64,000 nucleotides of DNA from Bacillota bacterium (GTDB lineage: Bacteria > Bacillota > Clostridia > Acetivibrionales > JAMNXU01). Positions 9,026-19,440 of the stretch are shown here, in pieces; positions within the stretch are counted from its first letter, which is position 1; each line of letters begins with the position of its first letter. Made by a program: the position numbers and the translations under genes. Where the stretch lies: assembly GCA_023623175.1 (NCBI GenBank), contig JAMNXU010000039.1, positions 1 to 64,000 on the forward strand. The letters run 5' to 3'. A model generated the notes under the pieces. The model was not told where the DNA came from. It searched no databases and saw only the letters and a program-made list of their open reading frames with translations.

Positions 9026-10534
9026 ATGGCTTTTTATTATAACGAACCTTCAAGGACGTTCAGCGAATATCTTTTGATTCCGAACCTTACAAGGAAGGAA
9101 TGCGTACCGGAAAACGTGGACCTCAGGACACCGATAGTCAGGTTCAGGAAGGGCGAAAAGCCGCTTTTCATGATAAACCTGCCCGTTGCTTCCGCCATAA
9201 TGCAGGCAGTGTCGGACCATAACATGGCCATTGCCCTGGCAAGATGCGGAGGCATTTCTTTTATTTATTGTTCCCAGCCAATAGAAAGCCAGGCTGAAAT
9301 GGTAAGGAAAGTAAAAAAATACAAGGCAGGTTTTGTTGTCAGCGACTCAAGCCTGACACCTGAACACACCCTCAGGGATGTAATCGCGCTGACGAGAAAA
9401 ACAGGTCATACAACGATAGCCATTACGGAGGACGGAACGCCGACGGGCAAACTCGAGGGAATCTTGACGAGCAGGGATTACCGCCCCGACAAGACGCCGC
9501 TCGAAACCAAGGTAAAAGAGCTTATGACTCCTTTTTCGCAGCTGATTTACGGCATGGAGGGCATCACGCTCAGCGAGGCCAATGACATGATATGGAGGCA
9601 CAAGCTCAATTGTCTTCCCATCATTGACAAGAACCGCAACCTGAAATACCTGGTGTTCAGAAAAGACTACAAGGAACACAAGGAAAATCCCAACGAGCTC
9701 GTGGACAGCGAAAAGAGGCTCAGGGTCGGCGCGGGCATCAATACGCGCGACTATACCGAAAGGGTACCGGCGCTGGTTGAAGCCGGCGCGGACATACTCT
9801 GCATAGATTCCTCCGATGGTTACAGCGAATGGCAGAAGGATACCCTTGAATGGATCAAGAATAAGTATAACGGGGAAGTAAAAGTCGGGGCGGGCAACGT
9901 GGTTGACCGCGAGGGATTTTTATACCTGGCCGAAGCCGGGGCGGATTTCGTCAAGGTGGGCATCGGCGGCGGTTCCATTTGTATAACGCGCGAACAGAAA
10001 GGTATAGGAAGGGGCCAGGCGACGGCACTCATTGAAGTAGCCCAGGCCAGGGACGAATACTTCGAAAAGACCGGCATTTATGTGCCGATATGCTCCGATG
10101 GCGGTATCGTGTTTGACTACCATATGGTCCTTGCCCTTGCAATGGGCGCGGATTTCCTGATGCTGGGCCGCTACTTCGCAAGATTTGACGAAAGCCCGAC
10201 AAAGAAGCTGCTAATAGGCGGCAACTATTACAAGGAATACTGGGGCGAGGGTTCCAACCGCGCGAGAAACTGGCAGAGGTACGACCTGGGCGGCGAAGAC
10301 AGGCTGAGCTTTGAAGAGGGCGTGGATTCATACGTTCCCTATGCGGGCAAGCTAAAGGACAACCTCGATATAACCATATACAAGATTAAATCGACCATGT
10401 GCAACTGCGGCGCCCTGTCAATCCCGGAGCTGCAGAAAACCGCGAGGATAACGCTCGTGTCTTCGACAAGCATAGTCGAGGGCGGAGTGCACGATGTAAT
10501 ACCCAAGGACAGCGGCGTAAACAATCCCCTGTAG
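9026..10534 (+). CDS. guaB: IMP dehydrogenase, Tritrichomonas-type clade
   Basis: IMP dehydrogenase oxidises IMP to XMP with NAD, the committed step to GTP. This 502-residue protein has the TIM barrel with two CBS-type repeats inserted (about 100-220). The catalytic loop [15 protein letters not shown] places the cysteine at residue 319, and the flap sequence [10 protein letters not shown] puts Arg and Tyr at 418 and 419. These are the numbers I recall for the Tritrichomonas foetus enzyme, and the C-terminal half closely resembles that protein rather than the usual bacterial GuaB loop. The ATG follows GGAGGAGG. Its own promoter, palindrome and terminator mark it as a self-contained cassette between hemZ and hisS. 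The chemistry is well supported; GMP reductase is less likely given the CBS insert. Confidence 0.93.
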   Translation: MAFYYNEPSRTFSEYLLIPNLTRKECVPENVDLRTPIVRFRKGEKPLFMINLPVASAIMQAVSDHNMAIALARCGGISFIYCSQPIESQAEMVRKVKKYKAGFVVSDSSLTPEHTLRDVIALTRKTGHTTIAITEDGTPTGKLEGILTSRDYRPDKTPLETKVKELMTPFSQLIYGMEGITLSEANDMIWRHKLNCLPIIDKNRNLKYLVFRKDYKEHKENPNELVDSEKRLRVGAGINTRDYTERVPALVEAGADILCIDSSDGYSEWQKDTLEWIKNKYNGEVKVGAGNVVDREGFLYLAEAGADFVKVGIGGGSICITREQKGIGRGQATALIEVAQARDEYFEKTGIYVPICSDGGIVFDYHMVLALAMGADFLMLGRYFARFDESPTKKLLIGGNYYKEYWGEGSNRARNWQRYDLGGEDRLSFEEGVDSYVPYAGKLKDNLDITIYKIKSTMCNCGALSIPELQKTARITLVSSTSIVEGGVHDVIPKDSGVNNPL

Positions 10535-10575
10535 GCGCCTTGTAAGAAAACGGCAGGGTGAATAACGGGAACAAG

Positions 10576-10608
10576 CCTCTCGTCCCTTGCCGGGACAGAG
10601 GTTTTTTT
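10576..10608 (+). terminator. Intrinsic terminator between guaB and hisS
   Basis: CCTCT(C)GTCCC pairs with GGGACAGAGG around the loop TTGCC, followed by seven T. It ends 15 bases before the hisS start codon. Confidence 0.88.
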
Positions 10609-10623
10609 CATAAGGAGGTTAAA

Positions 10624-11946
10624 ATGAGCAGGAATTACGTTACACCGTCAATACTGCCCGGTTTCATGGAATTGCTGCCGGCTGAACAGATGCTGTTCAA
10701 TAAACTTCTGGATACCATAAGGTCAAGCTATGAATTGTTCGGGTTCATACCCCTTGACACACCGACCATTGAAAAGTCTGAAATTCTGCTGGCAAAGAGC
10801 GGTGGAGAAACGGAAAAGCAAATCTACCGATTTACAAAGGGAGACAACGACATAGCGCTGCGGTTCGACCTGACCGTTCCGCTGGCGCGCTACGTTGCGC
10901 AGCATTTCAATGAGTTGACCTTCCCGTTCAGGAGATACCACATAGGAAAGGTTTTCCGCGGAGAAAAACCGCAGAAGGGACGTTTCAGGGAATTTTACCA
11001 GTGCGACATAGACATCGTGGGCAACGGAAGTTTAAGCCTGATAAATGACGCGGAAATACTAAATGTCATATATTATACATTCAAGGCCCTCGGGTTCGAC
11101 CGGTTCACCGTCAGGATAAACAACCGCAAGATACTAAACGGCCTGTTTGAGTCCATGGGCATTGAAAACAGTACTGAAGTGCTGAGGGCAATTGACAAGC
11201 TTGAAAAAATCGGCGAAAAGGGCGTGCTGGACGAGCTGGAAGAAGCCGGCATCGACAGGGCCACGGGAGAAAAAATACTGGAGTTTATCCGGATAAAGGG
11301 CCAGCCTGCCCAAATTGTCGGGGAGCTGAAAAACCTCGGCATAAAAAACGGGCTCTTTGAAACGGGAGTTGCGGAACTCGCGGAGGTCATCGAATACATA
11401 GGGCATTTTGGCATACCTGAAAGCAATTATGCCGTTGACCTGACCATAGCGCGCGGGCTTGATTACTACACGGGCACCGTGTACGAAACGATTCTGAACG
11501 ACTATCCCGGGATTGGCAGCGTCTGCTCGGGAGGACGATACGACGACCTCGCGGGCAACTATACGAAGCAAAATCTGCCGGGAGTCGGTATTTCCATAGG
11601 TTTAACGCGCCTTTTCTACCAGCTCGTGCAGGGAGGAATTATCGAAAAGGGCAAAAAGGCGACGCCGACCAACCTGCTTTTAATCCCCATGGCCGACACC
11701 CTCGGGCATGTGCTGGAGATTTCAACGAAAATCAGGAAAGCGGGAATACCGACGGAAGTTTATTTCAACGAGGGAAAACTCGGAAAGAAGTTTGCCTATG
11801 CCGACAAGCTGGGAATACCCTATGCCGTGGCAATAGGCGAAGATGAAATCCGGACGGGACGCTACAGGCTTAAAAACATGATTACCGGCGAGCAGAAGGA
11901 ACTGGGTCTTGAGGAACTGATAGAGGAAGTCAGGGCAAATACATAG
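10624..11946 (+). CDS. hisS: Histidyl-tRNA synthetase
   Basis: HisRS charges tRNA-His. The 440-residue class II synthetase shows motif 2 (FRGEKPQKGRFREFYQ, about residue 110), the histidine-binding motif ARGLDYYTG (about 275), and the C-terminal anticodon-binding domain (about 345-440). The track start at 10558 is rejected because it includes the terminator hairpin; AAGGAGGTTAAA directly precedes the ATG at 10624. With an intrinsic terminator immediately upstream and no room for a promoter between, expression must come through read-through or a regulated antiterminated leader. aspS follows after its own promoter. Confidence 0.96.
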   Translation: MSRNYVTPSILPGFMELLPAEQMLFNKLLDTIRSSYELFGFIPLDTPTIEKSEILLAKSGGETEKQIYRFTKGDNDIALRFDLTVPLARYVAQHFNELTFPFRRYHIGKVFRGEKPQKGRFREFYQCDIDIVGNGSLSLINDAEILNVIYYTFKALGFDRFTVRINNRKILNGLFESMGIENSTEVLRAIDKLEKIGEKGVLDELEEAGIDRATGEKILEFIRIKGQPAQIVGELKNLGIKNGLFETGVAELAEVIEYIGHFGIPESNYAVDLTIARGLDYYTGTVYETILNDYPGIGSVCSGGRYDDLAGNYTKQNLPGVGISIGLTRLFYQLVQGGIIEKGKKATPTNLLLIPMADTLGHVLEISTKIRKAGIPTEVYFNEGKLGKKFAYADKLGIPYAVAIGEDEIRTGRYRLKNMITGEQKELGLEELIEEVRANT

Positions 11947-11983
11947 GTAAGCGTCATCAGGAACAGTTACGTTAATGCCTGGT

Positions 11984-12012
11984 GTGACTTTATAAAAATA
12001 TGACGGTATAAT
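11984..12012 (+). promoter_or_regulatory. Promoter for aspS
   Basis: GTGACT and TATAAT are 17 bases apart, about 96 bases before the aspS start. The -10 box is perfect. Confidence 0.6.
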
Positions 12013-12108
12013 AAGCATTGGACATTAAAGCGGCACGATAAAGAATGCAGCAATTTCATATTTTTCGGAGACCTACACAATCAAACATTTAATACGGAGG
12101 CTGAACTT

Positions 12109-13917
12109 ATGGGAGAATCCTTGCAGGGAATGAAAAGAACCCACATGTGCGCTGAACTTGACGTTTCAAATGTAGGCGAAACGGTTACGGTGATGGGCTG
12201 GGTACAGAGAATGAGAAACCTGGGCGGTCTTATTTTCATCAGTCTCAGGGACAGGACCGGAATTTTGCAGGTGGTTGTCGACAGTTCATCTAATGCGGAT
12301 ATTTTCAGCAGGGCTGAAAAAATAAGAAGCGAATTTGTTATCGCTGTTTCGGGCAAGGTTTCGAAAAGGGCTCCCGAAGCCATAAACCCCAAAATGAAAA
12401 CGGGCGAGATAGAGGTCATCGCCGAGGAACTCAGGATACTCAGCAAATCCGAGACACCTCCCATATATATAGAAGAGGATTTGGACGCCAATGAAGCCGT
12501 GCGCCTGAAGTACCGCTACCTGGACCTCAGGAGGCCCGACATGCAGAAAAACCTCATGCTGAGGCACAGGGTGGCGCAGATAACGCGTGACTATTTTGAC
12601 CGACACGGTTTCCTGGAAATCGAAACGCCGATGCTTACAAAGAGCACTCCCGAGGGTGCCAGGGACTATCTCGTACCGAGCAGGGTCCATCCCGGCAAAT
12701 TTTACGCTCTGCCCCAGTCGCCGCAGATTTTCAAGCAGCTTTTGATGGTATCAGGATTTGACAGGTACATGCAGATAGTGAAGTGTTTCCGCGACGAAGA
12801 CCTCAGGGCCGACAGGCAGCCGGAGTTTACCCAGATAGATATTGAAATGTCTTTTGTCGATGTTGACGATGTCCTGGCAATAAACGAAGGATTTATAAAG
12901 AGATTGTTCAGCGAAGCCCTTGGAGTGGATATAAAGACGCCTTTCCCGAGGCTGACTTACCGTGAAGCCATGGAGAGGTTTGGATCCGACAAGCCGGATA
13001 CGAGGTTCGGCCTGGAACTTGTCGATGTTTCCGACCTTGTTGCACGGTGCGGTTTCAGGGTGTTTTCCGACGCCGTTGCTTCAGGAGGCAGCGTCAGGGC
13101 AATAAATGCGAAGGGATGCGCCGGCTTTAGCAGAAAGGAAATTGACAGCCTTACTGAAGTGGTTAAAACCTACAGGGCAAAGGGCATGGCATGGATTGCG
13201 GTCGGAGAGAACGAGCTGAAATCTTCGATAACAAAATTTTTCAGCGATGAAGAAATAAAGGCCCTGCTCGAAAGGGTGAAAGCTGAACCCGGCGACCTGG
13301 TCTGCTTTGTGGCGGACAGGAACGAGGTGGTGCTGGAGTCCCTCGGCCAATTAAGGCTTGAGATTGCGCGCAGGCTTGACCTGCAAAAGGATAAAGGCTG
13401 GAATTTCCTGTGGGTGACGGAATTCCCGCTGCTCGAATACAGCGAGGAGGAAAATCGCTGGGTTGCCATGCACCATCCGTTTACCTCGCCGATGGACGAA
13501 GACATAGAACTGCTTGACACCGATCCCGGGAGGGTACGCGCCAAGGCTTACGATATGGTGCTCAACGGGGTGGAAGTAGGCGGAGGCAGCATTAGAATCC
13601 ATGACCAGGAACTTCAGCAAAAAATGTTCCGGCTGCTGGGATTCAGCGAGGAAGAGGCCTGGGCGAGATTCGGGTTCCTGCTCGAAGCTTTCAGGTACGG
13701 GACGCCGCCCCACGGAGGAATAGCCTACGGGCTGGACCGCCTTGTAATGCTGATGGCCGGCAGAAACAGCATTCGGGATGTTATTGCGTTCCCCAAGGTG
13801 CAGAACGCGTCGGATCTCATGACCGGAGCCCCTGACTTTGTCGACGACAGGCAGCTTGAGGAACTCCACATAAAAACCGAAATCAGCCCGGAAAAACAGG
13901 TTCACGAAACGGAGTGA
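12109..13917 (+). CDS. aspS: Aspartyl-tRNA synthetase
   Basis: AspRS charges tRNA-Asp. The 602-residue bacterial-type class II enzyme has an N-terminal OB-fold anticodon domain (about 15-110), motif 2 FRDEDLRADRQPEFTQ (about 222), a GAD insert domain (about 300-420) and motif 3 GGIAYGLDRLVML (about 535). The start follows ATACGGAGG. Whether it is discriminating or also charges tRNA-Asn cannot be decided here. The stop overlaps the GTG of the signal peptidase gene by four bases (GTGA), so the two are probably translationally coupled. Confidence 0.96.
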   Translation: MGESLQGMKRTHMCAELDVSNVGETVTVMGWVQRMRNLGGLIFISLRDRTGILQVVVDSSSNADIFSRAEKIRSEFVIAVSGKVSKRAPEAINPKMKTGEIEVIAEELRILSKSETPPIYIEEDLDANEAVRLKYRYLDLRRPDMQKNLMLRHRVAQITRDYFDRHGFLEIETPMLTKSTPEGARDYLVPSRVHPGKFYALPQSPQIFKQLLMVSGFDRYMQIVKCFRDEDLRADRQPEFTQIDIEMSFVDVDDVLAINEGFIKRLFSEALGVDIKTPFPRLTYREAMERFGSDKPDTRFGLELVDVSDLVARCGFRVFSDAVASGGSVRAINAKGCAGFSRKEIDSLTEVVKTYRAKGMAWIAVGENELKSSITKFFSDEEIKALLERVKAEPGDLVCFVADRNEVVLESLGQLRLEIARRLDLQKDKGWNFLWVTEFPLLEYSEEENRWVAMHHPFTSPMDEDIELLDTDPGRVRAKAYDMVLNGVEVGGGSIRIHDQELQQKMFRLLGFSEEEAWARFGFLLEAFRYGTPPHGGIAYGLDRLVMLMAGRNSIRDVIAFPKVQNASDLMTGAPDFVDDRQLEELHIKTEISPEKQVHETE

Positions 13918-14471
13918 GGCGCTTGTTCAAAAGCGTAAAAAATCCGGTTCTCAGGGAAATTTTGGACTGGGGCGCGCATATACTGGCGGCGCTGCTCGCG
14001 GGTTACCTGATTGTCACCTTTGTGCTGCAGAGAACCATTGTGCAGGAATATTCAATGGAGCCGACGCTTTTTGAGAACGACAACCTCTGGATAGAGAAAA
14101 TCAGCCCGAGATTTGGATGGCTCAAGCGCGGGGATATAATAACCATCCGCGCAGGACAGCATCTTGAACCCGGGAAAAAATACCTTATCAAGAGAATTAT
14201 CGCGCTCGAAAACGAGACCATCGAAATAAAGGACGGCAGGGTTTACATAAACGGAGAACTCCTCGAGGAGGACTATATTAACAATGCTGAAACCCTGCCG
14301 GTGGATCCTCAATATGCAAAAATGAAAGTTCCCGAAGGCCATGTTTATGTTATGGGTGATAACCGGGACAACAGCCTTGACAGCAGGACCATCGGTCCCG
14401 TCCCGGTGAAGGATATTGCCGGGAAAGCATTCGTAAGATTCTGGCCGCTGAGCCGTTTTAAACTGCTGTAA
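13914..14471 (+). CDS. lepB: Signal peptidase I
   Basis: Type I signal peptidase cleaves signal peptides from exported proteins at the outer face of the membrane. The 185-residue product has one N-terminal membrane anchor (about 20-40), the serine nucleophile at Ser47 in YSMEPTL, the catalytic lysine in YLIKRIIAL, and the late motif GDNRDNSLDSR near residue 148. It begins with GTG overlapping the aspS stop, an unusual neighbour for this gene. The last codons and the following spacer form a 24-base-period repeat. Confidence 0.94.
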   Translation: MRRLFKSVKNPVLREILDWGAHILAALLAGYLIVTFVLQRTIVQEYSMEPTLFENDNLWIEKISPRFGWLKRGDIITIRAGQHLEPGKKYLIKRIIALENETIEIKDGRVYINGELLEEDYINNAETLPVDPQYAKMKVPEGHVYVMGDNRDNSLDSRTIGPVPVKDIAGKAFVRFWPLSRFKLL

Positions 14472-14492
14472 GACCGGTGTTTTAAACTGCTG
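14455..14492 (+). repeat. 14-base direct repeat, period 24, at the lepB stop
   Basis: GTTTTAAACTGCTG occurs at 14455-14468 (last lepB codons) and again, identical, at 14479-14492 after the stop codon. Confidence 0.8.
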
Positions 14493-14676
14493 CAGCGGAT
14501 TGTAACAACCTGCTGGCGCCTTCCCTGAGTTGATATATGCGGATGATTAAATTAAAATAGTATGTATGATTTATGTATAATTCAAAAATATTGCGCTCTT
14601 TATTTTAGAACATTTTAAATTCCGTCAGTTTGCACGGATTCATTTTATTATAAGGGGTCAATATGTTGGGAGGGAG

Positions 14677-14704
14677 GAATATAACCGGAAGGTTATATTA
14701 ACCT
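14677..14704 (+). promoter_or_regulatory. Overlapping hairpins at the start of the fused activator gene
   Basis: ATAACC-GGAA-GGTTAT and AGGTTA-TAT-TAACCT share the GGTTAT arm, so only one can form at a time. They separate a strong purine box (GGGAGGGAGG, 14668-14677) from the ATG at 14705. This could control translation; I see no known riboswitch. Confidence 0.4.
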
Positions 14705-17700
14705 ATGAGCGGACTGCTTCATCTCGGGATAGATGTCGGTTCTACCACTGTAAAGCTGGTTGTGCTCGATCGCAATGATAATTTGATTTACAGTGAATAC
14801 GAAAGGCATTATTCTGACATAAAAAAGACCATATATGAATTGATAAACAGGACATGTGAAAGGTTTGAGAACGAAAGCGCAACCGTTATGGTGACAGGAT
14901 CGGGCGGAATGTCCGTATCCCAGTGGCTCCGCCTGCCGTTTATCCAGGAGGTTATTGCAGGCGCCGAAGCAGTTCAGAGATTCATTCCCCAGACGGATGT
15001 GGCCATTGAGCTTGGCGGAGAAGATGCCAAGATTACTTATTTCAGGGGCGGCACGGAACAGAGGATGAACGGCACCTGCGCAGGCGGAACCGGAGCGTTT
15101 ATTGACCAGATGGCGTCACTGCTCAATACCGACGCGCAGGGACTCAATGAGCTGGCAAGGGGATACAGGGTGATATATCCCATTGCCGCGCGATGCGGAG
15201 TTTTTGCGAAATCCGACATACAGCCGCTCATCAATGAAGGAGCGGCGAGCGAGGACATAGCGGCTTCGGTGTTCCAGTCCGTCGTAAATCAGACTATCAG
15301 CGGGCTTGCCTGTGGGAAACCCATCCGCGGAAAAGTGGCGTTCCTGGGGGGCCCTTTAAATTTCCTGTCCGAATTGAGAAAAAGATTCATTGAAACCCTG
15401 GGTTTATCCGATGATGAGGTCATTTTCCCAGAAAATTCCGAGCTTTTTATTGCCATCGGAGCGGCTCTTGCCTCAAAAACGACTCCGGCGATTGCCTTCA
15501 GAGCTCTGAAGGATCGCCTGCCGACTCTTGAAACCGTGGAAATGAATGAGGTTGAAAGGCTCAGGCCGCTTTTCACCGATGAATCAGAACTGGAAGAGTT
15601 CAGGAAAAGGCACGGGAAAAACAGGGTAAAAAGAAGGGACCTGAAAACATTCGAAGGCAAATGTTTCCTTGGAATCGACGCCGGTTCCACCACGACGAAG
15701 GCGGTCCTGATAGACGCTGAGGGCAACCTGCTTTACAGCCGGTACGGCAGCAATGAAGGCAATCCTTTAAACAGCGCAATCAGTATCCTGAAGGATTTAT
15801 ATGAACAACTGCCCGAAAAGGCCGTTATTGCCAATTCCACTGTGACCGGGTACGGCGAGGGGCTTATCCAGGCAGCTTTGAACATTGACATCGGAGAAAT
15901 AGAGACCATAGCCCATTACAAGGCAGCCCGTCAGTTTCTGCCAGGAGTGGATTTCATCCTGGACATCGGCGGCCAGGACATGAAATGCATGAAGATAAAA
16001 AACGGCGTCATCGACAGCATAATGCTGAACGAGGCGTGTTCTTCAGGCTGCGGTTCATTTATAGAGACTTTTGCGAAATCACTGAACATGGACGTGGAAT
16101 CCTTTGCGCGGGAGGCTTTGCTGGCCAGGCAGCCCGCCGACCTGGGATCAAGGTGCACCGTTTTCATGAACTCAAAAGTCAAGCAGGCCCAGAAGGAAGG
16201 CGCGACAATAGGGGACATTTCCGCCGGCCTGTCTTATTCCGTTGTCAAAAATGCGCTGCAAAAGGTCATCAGGATAAAAAATCCCAGGGAACTCGGAGAA
16301 AAGATTATCGTACAGGGTGGAACTTTCTGCAACGAAGCCGTGCTGAGGAGCTTCGAACTCGTATCCGGAAGGGAAGTGGTGCGGCCGGATATCGCGGGTC
16401 TCATGGGAGCGTACGGCGCTGCGCTGATAGCCCTGGAAAGGTACGAAGAAGGCCATGTCAGCACGCTTCTTAAAAAAGATGAACTGTACGGTTTTGAGGT
16501 AAAAACCGAAATGAAACGCTGCGGACTTTGCGGGAACAATTGCCTGCTGACGGTTAACAGCTTCCCCGGAGGGCGCAGGTTTGTTTCGGGCAACCGCTGC
16601 GAGAGGGGAGCAGGGGTTGAAAGCAGGAGCGAAGACATTCCGAACCTGTATGAATATAAATACAGGCGGCTTTTCGGATACAGACCGCTCGACGCGGATA
16701 AGGCCGAGAGGGGTACGGTGGGAATACCAAGGGTTCTGAACATGTACGAAAATTATCCCTTCTGGTTTACCTTTTTTACAGAGCTCGGGTTCCGCGTGGA
16801 GCTTTCGCCACGCTCCTCCAAAAAGATTTATGAACTCGGCATTGAGACGATGCCGTCCGAATCGGTATGCTATCCTGCCAAGCTGGTTCACGGCCATATT
16901 GCGAGCCTCGTAAACCGCGGAATCAGGTTCATATTCTACCCGTGCATTTCCCATGAGAGAAAAGAGGACGAGGGAGCCGACAACTGCTATAACTGCCCTA
17001 TTGTTACTTCCTATTCTGAAGTTGTCGGTAAAAACATTGATATGCTGAGGGACAACGGTATTAAGTTCCTCAATCCTTTTTTGCCTTACAATAACCCGGA
17101 AAAGCTTAAAAAGCGTCTGTACCAGGTGCTGAAGGATTTCAACATTTCCGGGAGTGAAATTTCCAGGGCCGTCGACAAGGCCCTCGAGGAAGATCTGAAT
17201 TTTAAAAATGACATCCGGAAAAAAGGCGAAGAGGTGCTTGAGTACCTTGAAAGGACCGGGAAACACGGGATTGTGCTCGCGGGCAGGCCATACCATGTAG
17301 ATCCCGAGATAAACCACGGGATACCGGACCTCATAACGAAGTTCGGAATGGCAGTCCTGACCGAGGATTCCATATCCCATCTCGGAAAGGTGGAAAGGCC
17401 TCTCAGGGTCGTGGACCAGTGGATGTACCATTCCCGGTTATACGCCGCCGCTTCCTTTGTCAGGGAACACAGAAATCTCGACCTGATCCAGCTGAATTCC
17501 TTCGGATGCGGCCTGGATGCCGTTACCACCGACCAGGTGCAGGAGATTCTAAGCGCTTACGATAAAATCTATACGGTATTGAAAATTGATGAAGTAAGCA
17601 ATCTCGGGGCCGCAAGGATTCGCATACGCTCCCTCAAGGCCGCCATAGAGGAGAGGAACAGGAACGGATTTACCCCCGAAAGAAAAGCCTCGCGCATAAC

Positions 17701-18994
17701 AAAACCTGTCTTTACCGAAGAGATGAGGCACAAACATACAATACTGGCGCCCCAGATGTCTCCGATACATTTTGAACTGCTGCAGGAGGCATTCAGGGCT
17801 TCGGGCTACAATATAGTCGTGCTGCCGTCGGTGGACAGGCAGGCAGTGGACGAAGGACTGAAGCATGTAAACAACGATGCGTGCTATCCGTCGATTATTG
17901 TGACGGGACAGCTGATAGAAGCTTTAAAATCGGGAAAATATGACCTTAATAATACGTCGGTGGTTATCACCCAGACCGGCGGCGGTTGCAGGGCGACCAA
18001 TTATATAGGGTTTATTCGGAAAGCCCTGGCCGATGCGGGCTTCGGATTTGTTCCCGTCATATCGCTGAATGCCCTGGGACTGGAAAAGCAACCCGGTTTT
18101 AAATTCACCCCGGGACTTCTCAACAAATGCCTTATTGCGCTGGTGTACGGCGATCTCCTGATGAGGGTGCTGTACAGGGTGCGACCCTACGAAAAAATCA
18201 AGGGGTCTGCTAACCTGCTTTACAGGACCTGGGCCGAGAAGTGCAAGGAATCCGTAAGAACCGGAAACCATAGGACATTCAGGGAGAATGTTTATAAAAT
18301 AGTTGAGGATTTTGACAAGCTTGAAATTATTAATGTGAAAAAGCCAAGAGTAGGTCTTGTGGGCGAAATCCTCGTGAAGTTCCACCCCACCGCCAATAAC
18401 GAGATTGTTGACATAATCGAGCGGGAAGGCGCCGAAGCGGTTATGCCCGACCTTATGAGTTTCTTTTTCTACTGCGCTTACGATGCAAATTTTAAGTACA
18501 AGTATACGGACGGAACTTTTAAAAAATTCATAGCGAGTAATGCCGCTATAGCGGCAATGGAGTATTACAGGAGGCATATGAAAAAGGCTCTGAAAAAGAG
18601 CCGTCGGTTCAATCCGCCGTCAAGTATTTACGAACTGGCCGAAGAGGCTTCAAAGATCTGTTCGCTGGGTATCCAGACCGGCGAAGGCTGGCTTTTGACG
18701 GCGGAAATGGTGGAACTGATACAGGAAGGAGCCAATAATATCGTATGCATGCAGCCCTTTGCGTGCCTGCCCAACCATATAACGGGAAAGGGCATGATAA
18801 AGGAAATTAAAAGGAAGTATCCCGAAGCCAATATTGTGGCCGTGGATTATGATCCGGGAGCCAGCGAGGTCAACCAGCTTAACCGGATCAAGCTGATGTT
18901 GTCGGTCGCCTTTAAAAACCTCAATGCCTCACCCAAGTACAAGATGAGCGATTCCGTCGATGAACATCTGCTTGACAGTGCCAGGACAAACTGA
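14705..18994 (+). CDS. Fused ASKHA ATPase activator / 2-hydroxyacyl-CoA dehydratase-like protein
   Basis: A 1429-residue protein with two tandem BadF/BadG/HgdC-type ATPase modules: the first starts [11 protein letters not shown] (residue 5), the second [12 protein letters not shown] (about 320). A DUF2229-type region follows with CGLCGNNC near 605. The C-terminal third is HgdB-like, with isolated cysteines in NDACYPS (about 1057), GGGCRATNY (about 1093) and CMQPFACLP (about 1347). Separate activators of this class use ATP to push electrons into 2-hydroxyacyl-CoA dehydratases or double-cubane-cluster proteins; here activator and acceptor parts lie in one chain. Such fusions occur in many anaerobes, but the substrate is unknown. 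No CoA-transferase or dehydratase subunit genes flank it. The ATG lacks a well-spaced ribosome site. Confidence 0.85.
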   Translation: MSGLLHLGIDVGSTTVKLVVLDRNDNLIYSEYERHYSDIKKTIYELINRTCERFENESATVMVTGSGGMSVSQWLRLPFIQEVIAGAEAVQRFIPQTDVAIELGGEDAKITYFRGGTEQRMNGTCAGGTGAFIDQMASLLNTDAQGLNELARGYRVIYPIAARCGVFAKSDIQPLINEGAASEDIAASVFQSVVNQTISGLACGKPIRGKVAFLGGPLNFLSELRKRFIETLGLSDDEVIFPENSELFIAIGAALASKTTPAIAFRALKDRLPTLETVEMNEVERLRPLFTDESELEEFRKRHGKNRVKRRDLKTFEGKCFLGIDAGSTTTKAVLIDAEGNLLYSRYGSNEGNPLNSAISILKDLYEQLPEKAVIANSTVTGYGEGLIQAALNIDIGEIETIAHYKAARQFLPGVDFILDIGGQDMKCMKIKNGVIDSIMLNEACSSGCGSFIETFAKSLNMDVESFAREALLARQPADLGSRCTVFMNSKVKQAQKEGATIGDISAGLSYSVVKNALQKVIRIKNPRELGEKIIVQGGTFCNEAVLRSFELVSGREVVRPDIAGLMGAYGAALIALERYEEGHVSTLLKKDELYGFEVKTEMKRCGLCGNNCLLTVNSFPGGRRFVSGNRCERGAGVESRSEDIPNLYEYKYRRLFGYRPLDADKAERGTVGIPRVLNMYENYPFWFTFFTELGFRVELSPRSSKKIYELGIETMPSESVCYPAKLVHGHIASLVNRGIRFIFYPCISHERKEDEGADNCYNCPIVTSYSEVVGKNIDMLRDNGIKFLNPFLPYNNPEKLKKRLYQVLKDFNISGSEISRAVDKALEEDLNFKNDIRKKGEEVLEYLERTGKHGIVLAGRPYHVDPEINHGIPDLITKFGMAVLTEDSISHLGKVERPLRVVDQWMYHSRLYAAASFVREHRNLDLIQLNSFGCGLDAVTTDQVQEILSAYDKIYTVLKIDEVSNLGAARIRIRSLKAAIEERNRNGFTPERKASRITKPVFTEEMRHKHTILAPQMSPIHFELLQEAFRASGYNIVVLPSVDRQAVDEGLKHVNNDACYPSIIVTGQLIEALKSGKYDLNNTSVVITQTGGGCRATNYIGFIRKALADAGFGFVPVISLNALGLEKQPGFKFTPGLLNKCLIALVYGDLLMRVLYRVRPYEKIKGSANLLYRTWAEKCKESVRTGNHRTFRENVYKIVEDFDKLEIINVKKPRVGLVGEILVKFHPTANNEIVDIIEREGAEAVMPDLMSFFFYCAYDANFKYKYTDGTFKKFIASNAAIAAMEYYRRHMKKALKKSRRFNPPSSIYELAEEASKICSLGIQTGEGWLLTAEMVELIQEGANNIVCMQPFACLPNHITGKGMIKEIKRKYPEANIVAVDYDPGASEVNQLNRIKLMLSVAFKNLNASPKYKMSDSVDEHLLDSARTN

Positions 18995-19000
18995 AAAGCT

Positions 19001-19040
19001 CTGGTTAACCAACCTGAAATCTGGTTAACTAACCTGAAAT
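19001..19040 (+). repeat. Two 20-base tandem repeats after the fused activator gene
   Basis: CTGGTTAACCAACCTGAAAT is followed directly by CTGGTTAACTAACCTGAAAT, one mismatch in 20. The array fills the spacer between two convergent genes. Confidence 0.9.
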
Positions 19041-19217
19041 TTATCTTTTCGTGCCCGGGACCCTGCTCTCGGACATGTATTTATTTCTGCCTTTTTTCTT
19101 TTTTTGTTTTTGCTTTGCTTTTGATTCATACCTTTTGATTGAGAAGTACATACCAATTCCGAGCCCGGCAAAGCACAGAACCGAAACAGCGAGGAAAATA
19201 ACCTGTGCAGTCTGCAT
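19041..19217 (-). CDS. Small single-pass membrane protein, unknown
   Basis: A 58-residue reading frame missed by the ORF track. It begins MQTAQVIFLAVSVLCFAGLG, one hydrophobic segment of about 20 residues, followed by a strongly basic tail rich in Lys and Gln. The ATG is preceded on the minus strand by AAAGGTGATAAC, a strong ribosome site, which is the main reason to call it. It is convergent with the fused activator gene and divergent from spoIIP. I do not recognise a family. The topology suggests an anchor with a charged cytoplasmic tail. The longer 104-residue frame over the same DNA is less likely because it lacks a comparable ribosome site. Confidence 0.6.
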   Translation of the reverse strand: MQTAQVIFLAVSVLCFAGLGIGMYFSIKRYESKAKQKQKKKKGRNKYMSESRVPGTKR

Positions 19218-19440
19218 GTTATCACCTTTTCGTGTAGATTTTCATTCGTCGGATAATAATTACCCTGTAAAAATTTTTTCATTGTAAACAATAATCCCAT
19301 TATATAAGCTGAGACGCTGTAAATCAACACTCGGGGCAATACCTTCTTTTGTCATAATTCCTCGGCCGACGGAATAATATCTAAAGAAGATCGGTATTTA
19401 CCAAACTGCATGTCCAAAATCTTCACGCCGGAGGAAGCAA

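Noticed and set aside
16172-17431. 419-residue minus-strand ORF
   Set aside because: It lies wholly inside the fused activator gene, has no ribosome site or domain signal, and results from codon bias of the real frame.
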